Position numbers and translations under genes: made by a program
NCBI RefSeq assembly: GCF_945957355.1
Contig: NZ_CAMFKM010000006.1
Span: 1-64,000, forward strand
DNA from: an uncultured Reyranella sp.
GTDB taxonomy: Bacteria; Pseudomonadota; Alphaproteobacteria; Reyranellales; Reyranellaceae
Direction of reading: 5' to 3'
DNA: 64,000 nt
Shown here: positions 18,452-25,789 of the stretch, piece after piece
Numbering within the stretch: position 1 is the stretch's first letter
Layout of the letters: each line of letters begins with the position of its first letter
The notes under the pieces: generated by a model
Seen by the model: only the letters and a program-made list of their open reading frames with translations
What the model was told of the DNA's origin: nothing
Databases searched by the model: none

Positions 18452-19543
18452 ATGGCGTATTCTGACTTTGTTAAACTTTACGCGTCGGAGAATAAGCGCA
18501 GCCCGGATGATTTACTCACTGAGCGTCCCTTGGGCTTTGCAATGGCCGCTAACGACCGAGGCGAAGCAATGGTCGGGAAGCTGAAGCAATGGTCAGGGAT
18601 CGAACTTTCGGGAAAGCGCGTTCTCGACATAGGTTGCGCCTATGGCGGCTTGTCTATCGCGTTGGCCAATGCCGGCGCCTCTGTGGTGGGAATTGAAGCA
18701 AATCCGAAATTGCTCGCCTACGCTGAGGCAAATGCCTTTGGCACAGCCCAGCTCGCCCTTTCGTCAGCCGACATATCGACGATTTCCATCCGTCAAAAAT
18801 TTGAACCTGGCTCCTTCGATCTGATTTTCCTGAATGACGCTCTGGAGCGGCACTTCGACATCGACACATTAGTGAGTAACGTAGGCCACCTGCTGGCTGC
18901 CGACGGCGTTGTCCATTTCCGGACCGCAAACAGCAACTCCACGCGGTTCATTCTGTCGGACGGTCACAAAAAGGTATTCGGGCTGCCCCTGATCGAGCCC
19001 GACTTGTGGCACCATTTGAACCAGAAGCGGGCTGCCATCTACTATCGGCCGATAAGCATATACCTCGCGATGTTCCAATACTACGGGATGTCGAATCACG
19101 TCTTCATCGACGAGGAGCAGGCGATCATGCGCCGAAACGAGCGACGACTCGGCCTTCAGATCAAGGAGATCTTTTCACGGGCACGCGCCGAGGACATCTC
19201 GGATGCTTCCCTGAGATCGTCGCTGAGAAAGCAGACCACGAAGTTGCGCGATCGGTACCTATTCGACCTCGAAAAGCACGGTTCCGATTTCGTAAAATTT
19301 AAATATGGAACTACGTTTCTTTCAGGTTTCTTCAGTCGGCGCGCTGAAACACTTCAGCTGAATTCTCCAACGTCCGAGCTCGCGGAGTTTGGCCGCGTTG
19401 TGCGTACGGCGCCCGCCAATGAGGACATGCCTCTCGCCGACGGACCGTCAGACGCGAGCGGCGTGGCTGAAGGGAAAAGCAATAAAGAAGTCAGCATCGA
19501 AAGCGTCGAGGACAGCCTCGGTCGGCGGGTTGGACGGAAATAG
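18452..19543 (+). CDS. class I SAM-dependent methyltransferase, copy 2 of a paralogous pair
   Basis: 363 residues, clearly a paralogue of the protein at 15245-16231: MAYSDFVKLYASENK against MAYEDFVKLYAADVK, VLDIGCAYGGLSIALANAG at motif I, DLIFLNDALERHFD, and a matching C-terminal part (LQIKEIFSRARAED, FVKFKYGTTFLSGFFSRR). One change stands out: the usual LEH after motif II is LER here. The last 60 residues are an extra low-complexity tail (ADGPSDASGVAEGKSNKEV). The start has GATGAGAG about 3 bases upstream of the ATG. About 250 bases separate it from the gene before, so it may have its own promoter. Its last 96 bases overlap the 3' end of a convergent gene. Confidence 0.83.
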   Translation: MAYSDFVKLYASENKRSPDDLLTERPLGFAMAANDRGEAMVGKLKQWSGIELSGKRVLDIGCAYGGLSIALANAGASVVGIEANPKLLAYAEANAFGTAQLALSSADISTISIRQKFEPGSFDLIFLNDALERHFDIDTLVSNVGHLLAADGVVHFRTANSNSTRFILSDGHKKVFGLPLIEPDLWHHLNQKRAAIYYRPISIYLAMFQYYGMSNHVFIDEEQAIMRRNERRLGLQIKEIFSRARAEDISDASLRSSLRKQTTKLRDRYLFDLEKHGSDFVKFKYGTTFLSGFFSRRAETLQLNSPTSELAEFGRVVRTAPANEDMPLADGPSDASGVAEGKSNKEVSIESVEDSLGRRVGRK

Positions 19544-20368
19544 ACTCGCGAAATACTCAGAAATACGGAGAGCGGAGGTGTCCGCCTCGCTGGCATCTAG
19601 CGACGGCGCCAGTTGGCGGTACACTTCGGCGATCACCTCGGGTGCGGTTCGGAAGCGGTTCCAGAGGTTACGAAAGGCCACGATAGGCGGAATACCCAGC
19701 GACACGGCATGCCGTCCCATGTTCCTGACGTTGGTCCCTGCAAATGGAAGGCCGAGCCGCACTCCAGCCATCTCACATAGCCGCGAGAGGGAAGCAGGGT
19801 CCACGTCCGCCATTTCCTCCCGGCAAGCGAAGCTGTCGAGGCTGCGCAGGCACAAGTTGGGGGCCAGCATGATCGAGGACGCCAGCTCTCCCAGCCGATC
19901 GAGCGGCCGGACTTCCCGGCGCAAGGCCCCGGCATTTGAGGCGATCCGCAAAGCCGTCGTCCCGGCACTGGCGCCGCCGGGACTGGCGACGATCTCAATC
20001 GTATGGCCGGCCGGCGACCGAGCCAGCTGCGAGATGAACAGATCCAACGGATCCCGAGTCAGGACGGCGCTGAACTCCCGTTGGCTGAACTCCTCTTCCC
20101 GCGCTTCCCCTCTTCCCGCGACCATCACGCCCAGTATGGCGCCGATGGCCTCGCCAAGGCGTACAGATCCGATTGTCGGCACGATCAGGCGACGCCGGGC
20201 AAAGGGCTGCAGGGCCAGCGCCAGCCAAAGGGTCTCCGTGCCGGGAGATTTCGACCGAACGAAGCCCTCGATCCACAAAGTAGAGCGGGATGGCTTGATG
20301 TCGCCCGGTTCCGGTTCCAACCGCCAGATCGTACGGCCGTCTTCGTATACCGCCGGCGACACGATCAT
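19448..20368 (-). CDS. protein of unknown function in the glycan locus
   Basis: 306 residues, not recognised. The first half is beta-like (TLWIEGFVRSKSPGTETLWLALALQPFARR). The second is helical, with LDSFACREEMADVDPASLSRLCEMAGVRLGLPFAGTNVRNMGRHAVSLG, loosely like the C-terminus of sulfotransferase- or GT-associated proteins, but this is only an impression. No signal peptide and no membrane segment. Its ATG overlaps the stop of the upstream GT2 gene by 4 bases, so it is translated as part of that operon. It overlaps the convergent methyltransferase gene by 96 bases. Confidence 0.6.
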   Translation of the reverse strand: MIVSPAVYEDGRTIWRLEPEPGDIKPSRSTLWIEGFVRSKSPGTETLWLALALQPFARRRLIVPTIGSVRLGEAIGAILGVMVAGRGEAREEEFSQREFSAVLTRDPLDLFISQLARSPAGHTIEIVASPGGASAGTTALRIASNAGALRREVRPLDRLGELASSIMLAPNLCLRSLDSFACREEMADVDPASLSRLCEMAGVRLGLPFAGTNVRNMGRHAVSLGIPPIVAFRNLWNRFRTAPEVIAEVYRQLAPSLDASEADTSALRISEYFASLFPSNPPTEAVLDAFDADFFIAFPFSHAARV

Positions 20369-21756
20369 CGCGGTGTCGCTCCTTGGATGACGACCGCCGG
20401 CAGGTCAGTCTGCCGATGGACGAAGCTACATATATCCTCCGGCCCTATCCCCTCCATCGCAGAGGCTTCGGCCCTGGTGAAGGGTGCCGTTACCAGCCAA
20501 TAGACAGGCTGCGTGCCCCCCACCCCCCGGGCCGTGTCGGTGCCCACGGCAATGTACCATTCCCAGTCGCGCTGATGGCGAATGATCCTGTAGGCGAGCA
20601 AGAGCTCGCGCAGGTTGGTACTCCTCATGGCGATCCGGAACGCATCCGACGAAAGGCCGGATTCCATCGAATCGGTAACTGCTGCCGCCGAGCCGGCAAC
20701 GACGACCGCAGGCTTAATGGAATGCCTGCCCAGCATCGCCTCGAACGCCGAGAGATTTCGCAAATCAGCGGTCGGTCGACACGAGAGGCAGATCGTTGAC
20801 GAGAGAATTGTCGCCCCGTCGACGATCTCGATATTGTGCCAATCCGGTTTCATGGCATCGAACAGGGCGACAAGCCTGCCAGCTGAGCGCGGCACGCTGC
20901 CAACCACGCGCATGGCACCCGTAGGCCTACCAAGCTCCTGATATACGAGATCGAGCGGCGGCGTGTTCACGTGCACCACTTCGCCGACATCCCTGGCAAT
21001 TGCCGTACGTTTCTCTACTTGGTCGTTCACCCGTGTCAGATCAAGCGCCCCAACGATCGCGTTGCGGACATTGGCCTGGCCCGCGGCGGCGAGCGCAGAA
21101 ACGCTGGTGTCGTGGCGGCGGCGAAGAAGCACGTACGAAGAGGTGTGCCGGCATCGAATGCCGCTGCGGATCACCCGCACGGCAAGGTCGTAGTCGGTCC
21201 CCCCCTGCGTATCCGAACGATAGGGAAATTCGCGCAGAACCGACGTCTCGTAGCAGCATGCACCATGAGTGATAGCAGCCCCAACGTAGACAATCAGGTC
21301 TTCGGTAACGGGCTTCCCTGGCCAATAGTCGAGTTCGAGCCTGGCATTGAAGTTTATCCAACCGCCGTGGCTCAGCTGAACGCCCTGTTCGAAGGAAACC
21401 ATATGATCGCGCAACCGATTCGGCAGCATGATGTCATCGTCATCGAGAATACAGATGAACTTGGTGGTGCAGAGAGCCGTCGCGATGTTTCGAGCATTTC
21501 CCAGTCCGATCTTGCCGACGTTGACATAGGTGACGTTCAGCGACTCGAATTGCCGCACGACCTCTCGAGTCGGGTCCGACGACCCGTCATCGACCACGAT
21601 CACCCGCTCCGGTCGAACGAGCTGCTTCCGGCAGCTCTCGAGGGCCGAGGCCAGATAATTCGATCGGTTGAAAGTCGCTATGGCAACCGTGATGGGCGCC
21701 GTTTCTCGTCGTGTCGGTGACTTGTCCAATGCACGGCTCGATTCGTCAGTCTGCAA
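20365..21756 (-). CDS. family 2 glycosyltransferase
   Basis: 463 residues. A GT2 (GT-A fold) domain spans about residues 20-240: TVAIATFNRSNYLASALESC, RVIVVDDGSSDPTREVV, GLGNARNIATALC and the DxD-type FICILDDDDIMLPNR. It would use a nucleotide-sugar donor in the cytoplasm; the linkage is unknown. The C-terminal 200 residues are not recognised. The frame begins with TTG immediately after the TGA of the upstream TPR-GT4 gene, implying translational coupling. TTG is the only start codon before the GT2 domain apart from an in-frame TTG 11 codons later. Confidence 0.85.
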   Translation of the reverse strand: MQTDESSRALDKSPTRRETAPITVAIATFNRSNYLASALESCRKQLVRPERVIVVDDGSSDPTREVVRQFESLNVTYVNVGKIGLGNARNIATALCTTKFICILDDDDIMLPNRLRDHMVSFEQGVQLSHGGWINFNARLELDYWPGKPVTEDLIVYVGAAITHGACCYETSVLREFPYRSDTQGGTDYDLAVRVIRSGIRCRHTSSYVLLRRRHDTSVSALAAAGQANVRNAIVGALDLTRVNDQVEKRTAIARDVGEVVHVNTPPLDLVYQELGRPTGAMRVVGSVPRSAGRLVALFDAMKPDWHNIEIVDGATILSSTICLSCRPTADLRNLSAFEAMLGRHSIKPAVVVAGSAAAVTDSMESGLSSDAFRIAMRSTNLRELLLAYRIIRHQRDWEWYIAVGTDTARGVGGTQPVYWLVTAPFTRAEASAMEGIGPEDICSFVHRQTDLPAVVIQGATPR

Positions 21757-24700
21757 TCACGGGCGGATAGTCCTGGAGGCCGAACCCTGGGTAGCTGCCG
21801 ACGGTAACGACCGGTCGCTATCTCGGCCGACGGCGTCATCCGTAGCCAGCGCCTCGTACAGCTCTTTTAAATTGGTGGCATTCTGCGCCCAAGAGCGCTT
21901 TTCCACCACCCATTGCCTGGCCGCACGTCCCAGTTCGCTACGCAGATCAGGCATCCTTGCCAAGCGCTCCAGGACGGCAGCCAGATCGGCGGGATCGGCG
22001 GCTTTGCAGATCAGCCCAGTCTTACCGTCCTCCACGATTTCCGTAAGCGCCGGCAGGTCGCTCAGAACCAGGGCCTTCTCCATCGCCATGGCCTCGAACG
22101 GCTTCAATGGACTGACGACCATGCATACCTTGAAGGGCTTGCGTGGTATCGTAACAACGTCAGCCAACGACAAATAGGCCTGAATCTCGTCGGGCCTCAC
22201 CCTACCGGTAAATGTCACGCGGTCCGAGACGCTAAGGCTAGTCGCCAGTGCCTGCATATGCTGACGATACTCACCGTCGCCAGCGACGATGAATCTGGGC
22301 TGGATCCCTGCCTGCAGCAGGCGGGGCAGCGCCGAGATCACATCATCAAGCCCTTCATACACCGTCAATGATCCCGCATATCCGATCACGAAATCGTCGT
22401 GCGAAATCTTCAGTCGCTCGGCCAGTGCAGGATCCTTGGGCATCGGCCGGAAAACCTCTGGATCCACCGCGTTCGGCAGAAGCGACAGCCGGTCGGGCGA
22501 CACGCCGTCCTTCATCAACTCCCCCGCAACCCCCTGCGTGATCGTAAGGACATGATCGGCCTGAGACGCAATCAGAACCTCCAGGTCGCGATCCAGGCGA
22601 TATCGTTCCGTCTCCTCCCAGCCCATGAACCGCGAGGCGGCAGTCAACTCCCAAAGGCCCCTCACCTCGTAGATGAACTTGGCGCCTACACGCCGTGCTG
22701 CGATCAGTGCCGGCAAGGCATTACGGCTGTTGGAAGCCGCCTGCACAATCCCGGCCCCAAGAGCTCGAAATCGACGCTCGAGGGCGTCACTCGCTTCCCA
22801 AATGAGGTCTTCGCCTCTCCCTTCACCATCCAGCTGCGTGTGGATGTACCTGACGCCTTCGACCTCATGCCTTTCATCGATGGGATGGCCACCGGCCAAG
22901 GCCCTGGGTCGATCCCAAGGGTAGCCCGGCCTCGTCAGGCAAACCGTGTCGATCCCCGCGGCCACGAGTGCCTTCAGCAATTGATGCGTCCGGATGGTAT
23001 AGCCCGCGATCTGGAATGGGAGCGATCCGGATGCGACATAGACAAGACGCTGACCGGTTTCCCCTTCCCCACTGATACGAGAGGGAATCTCAACGCCAGA
23101 GCGGAACAGCGCAACACTCGACCGCATCTCTGTCACGAACGGCGATGTCGTCGCCTTTGGGGCTGCCGCGATGAGGGCACTGCAATTCGTGAGATCCCCT
23201 GCCTGGAACATCCGCCCCGCCATCTGCTCGGCCCTCAGTGGCGAAGGCTTTGCCCCATAGGACAACCAGTAAAGGTTGATGGCGTCCGCGCGACTCAACT
23301 CTCTCACAGCCAAACCGAGATCAGCCAGAATGCTCGCCCGGTCTTCGACAAGGCCGTCATGGAAAATCCATGCGAGAGCGGCATTGAAGCCATGCGAACG
23401 ATAGGTGTCAGCAGCCACCTTGGCGACGATCTGCCGCCATTCGGCACGTTGCACTGCCCGTCCGGACACCGAAGTATCGTTCATCTGCCGCCCGCCAAAG
23501 CTTGCGATGGTCTCGAACATCTTCTCGGTACGTCGGCTCAAGGCGCGGACCGCCCGCTTAGCCTGCTTCAGCTGGCCAACACAGTCGTCTACCCTTGCCT
23601 CCGCCTGCAGCACGTACAATTGCCTGTGACCTGACAACTCACCGTCGGCATCGCCGTAGATACCGAGCAGCTCGAGGAGGGCGCTACTTTGTCTAACAGC
23701 CCGATCAAGCAGAACTTCGATGGTTGCGATGCCGAGCCCCAGAAGCTTCTCAGACAACCACCATTTCAACATCGGCGGCACGACGTCGAGCCACTGATGA
23801 TACTCTCCTATACTGCTGACCTGCTGAGCATTGCTGAATTCCTTGGCTCGCTGGAGGCTTTGGCGAGCTTCCGCATGTTCCGGCAGCGCCTGCAGAAGCC
23901 CCTCAAAACCGGCAGCAAGTTCAATGACCAGTGCCGGCACCGCCGCCTCAGACGAGGAAGCAGCGATTGCGAAGGCCAACCAGTACAAGCGAACCGAATC
24001 GTCTCCGCTCGATTGGCGAACGTCGGCGGCCAGCGCCGTAAGAACGGAGTGCCTGTCTTCAACGAGAGTTTGCCGGCAAATCCACGTAAGAGCGGCGTGA
24101 AGACCGTGCGTTCGGTAAATCTCGCCGCTAGTGCGCAAGACTGTCTCTCGCCATTCGACACGCGGAGGAATCACAGCAACCGCTGATCTGCCAGTGAACT
24201 GCTCGACTGTCTCGAATTTTTTATCAGTGCGGCGTGCCAGCGACCGAGCGGTGACCTTGGCTACATCGAGTTCGCCGGTGAGTTCTTTGACTTTGGCAGA
24301 TGCCTGTATGCTGTACAGCTGCCTATGGCCGGATAGTTCGCCTTCGGCTTCTCCATAGTTTCTCAACAGGTTATCGAAACTCGCCGTATGCCGGATGAGA
24401 TGATCGATGGCGGCCTCGATCGTTGAGATACTGACAGCCAGGAGACTACCAGAGATCTGCCATCGTATGTCGACGGGCACGCTCGACAGCCAGTTCTGAT
24501 GAACACCTTCACCGATCGAGAGTGAGCTCTCCTGAAGAATCTTCTCCAGTCGTTCCAGGTTCTGGCGGGCTTCGGTATGCTCGGGGGCCAATTCGAGCAC
24601 AGACCTGAAGCCGGCGGCGGCGTCAGCATACAGATCCAAACGAAATTGCGCACGGGCGACCTGCAGGCGGGGCTCCAGACTCATCGGACTTCTGTCGCGA

Positions 24701-25362
24701 AGCCACTTCCACTCCGCCAAAGCCTTGAACCACTGTCTTTCTAGATTGAAAATGCGCGCAAGATAAAGGCGGCTTGCCGCTTCGTCGGCTCCTGCCGCGA
24801 TCGCCCCGGAGAAATGTCGCTCGGCGGCCCCGAAGTCCTGGTCCTTGAAAGCGGCTCGGCCCTTGTCGAACAGCAAGACTGCGGGGATTGGCCCGTTCGA
24901 CGGCGACTGACTGCCGGCCACCGACGATGAAGCCTGGTTCTTCAGCGCCTGCAATTCCCTCAGTTTCTGGCACGCCTCCATATGATTGGGGACGAGCGCC
25001 AAAACGTCGTTGAACGCGGCGCTAGCTTCCGGATAGCGTCCCATTCGAAGCTGTGCCCGGCCAACCTGCAAGTGCGGCTCCAGGCGATCGCGATCGCGAT
25101 CGCGTAGCCATGACCACTGCTCCAGTGCCTTTTCCCAATTACCGTTACGATTATAAATCCTAGCCAAATGCAGACGGCAAATGTCCTCGTTCGCACCCGA
25201 TTGCAGGGCGGCAAGGAGGCTGCGTTCAGCCTCAGGGTCATTACCTGCCGCGAAGGCCGCCCGACCCTCTGCTAGTTGGATGCGCCTCAACCAAGGTTGC
25301 TGAAACCGGACGCCCACAGGCTGCAAAATGCTACGAAGGATTTGACTTAACTGGGCCATCAT
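21757..25362 (-). CDS. TPR-rich protein with C-terminal family 4 glycosyltransferase and a duplicated unknown domain
   Basis: About 1200 residues in modular order. Two TPR blocks at about 20-145 and 165-280 are copies of each other (LLAALQSGANEDICRLHLAR / FSGAIAAGADEAASRLYLAR). Two copies of a domain of unknown function follow, at about 283-500 and 518-720, both holding GELSGHRQLY, RRT-K-FET and a helix with R-HG-NAAL-WI. A GT4 domain runs from about 790 to the end (AGYTIRTHQLLKALVAAG, FIYEVRGLWELTAASR, IGYAGSLTVYEGLDDVI, LKPFEAMAMEKALVLSDLPA). The terminal EX7E-like site reads E-AMAMEKA, as in GT4 retaining enzymes. GTG at 25368 or ATG at 25362 may start it; neither has a strong ribosome-binding site. 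It heads a three-gene minus-strand operon. Confidence 0.82.
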   Translation of the reverse strand: MMAQLSQILRSILQPVGVRFQQPWLRRIQLAEGRAAFAAGNDPEAERSLLAALQSGANEDICRLHLARIYNRNGNWEKALEQWSWLRDRDRDRLEPHLQVGRAQLRMGRYPEASAAFNDVLALVPNHMEACQKLRELQALKNQASSSVAGSQSPSNGPIPAVLLFDKGRAAFKDQDFGAAERHFSGAIAAGADEAASRLYLARIFNLERQWFKALAEWKWLRDRSPMSLEPRLQVARAQFRLDLYADAAAGFRSVLELAPEHTEARQNLERLEKILQESSLSIGEGVHQNWLSSVPVDIRWQISGSLLAVSISTIEAAIDHLIRHTASFDNLLRNYGEAEGELSGHRQLYSIQASAKVKELTGELDVAKVTARSLARRTDKKFETVEQFTGRSAVAVIPPRVEWRETVLRTSGEIYRTHGLHAALTWICRQTLVEDRHSVLTALAADVRQSSGDDSVRLYWLAFAIAASSSEAAVPALVIELAAGFEGLLQALPEHAEARQSLQRAKEFSNAQQVSSIGEYHQWLDVVPPMLKWWLSEKLLGLGIATIEVLLDRAVRQSSALLELLGIYGDADGELSGHRQLYVLQAEARVDDCVGQLKQAKRAVRALSRRTEKMFETIASFGGRQMNDTSVSGRAVQRAEWRQIVAKVAADTYRSHGFNAALAWIFHDGLVEDRASILADLGLAVRELSRADAINLYWLSYGAKPSPLRAEQMAGRMFQAGDLTNCSALIAAAPKATTSPFVTEMRSSVALFRSGVEIPSRISGEGETGQRLVYVASGSLPFQIAGYTIRTHQLLKALVAAGIDTVCLTRPGYPWDRPRALAGGHPIDERHEVEGVRYIHTQLDGEGRGEDLIWEASDALERRFRALGAGIVQAASNSRNALPALIAARRVGAKFIYEVRGLWELTAASRFMGWEETERYRLDRDLEVLIASQADHVLTITQGVAGELMKDGVSPDRLSLLPNAVDPEVFRPMPKDPALAERLKISHDDFVIGYAGSLTVYEGLDDVISALPRLLQAGIQPRFIVAGDGEYRQHMQALATSLSVSDRVTFTGRVRPDEIQAYLSLADVVTIPRKPFKVCMVVSPLKPFEAMAMEKALVLSDLPALTEIVEDGKTGLICKAADPADLAAVLERLARMPDLRSELGRAARQWVVEKRSWAQNATNLKELYEALATDDAVGRDSDRSLPSAATQGSASRTIRP

Positions 25363-25789
25363 TCGCACTTAAGATTGTTCAAGGTGGCTTTGCCCATCGT
25401 TGCACTCTTCGGTCTAGACGTTTTCTTACACTGGTTAGCCAATTTTTCCGTGACAGAAATAAATTGCATTCGATGTGTGGATAGGTGCCCCCCCTTCTCC
25501 TTATCAGTACGCCGTCACGGGGATTTTGACGAGTTGAACCAATCGAGGATTGGCGCGTCCAGAGAAGCGACGAGGATATCGATGCTTCGGACCAGGTTCG
25601 ACATTCGGCAAATGGGGCCATTCGCCTTGAGGGCGCGAACCATCCAATACACTGTAGGGCGCTAACTGACCGTCACCCCAAAGCTACGGAACAAACGTCG
25701 ATTGACTTGGCCAACTTGGCTGCGTACGCAACACTGCTACGGTACTTGGCCGTCGATTTCCAGGGTGCCTCGCCTGTCGGCAACTAAGA
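25363..25789. other. divergent intergenic region between two TPR-glycosyltransferase genes
   Basis: About 420 bases that must carry the promoters of the minus-strand operon (ending at 19.4 kb) and the plus-strand operon (to 34.9 kb). The segment 25430-25480 is AT-rich. No convincing gene or inverted repeat was seen. Confidence 0.4.

Noticed and set aside
19389..20390. A 333-codon plus-strand frame opposite the unknown 306-residue protein
   Set aside because: Rich in Arg, Ser and Thr without any structure; the minus-strand frame is coupled to the GT2 gene by a 4-base overlap, so it is preferred.
22399..23634. A 411-codon plus-strand frame inside the TPR-GT4 gene
   Set aside because: Shadow of the minus-strand gene, which has clear GT4 motifs.
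25060..25120. GATCGCGATCGCGATCGCG stretch near 25086-25106 as a repeat element
   Set aside because: It is a short palindromic run that encodes DRDRDR within the TPR-GT4 gene and fits the coding frame.
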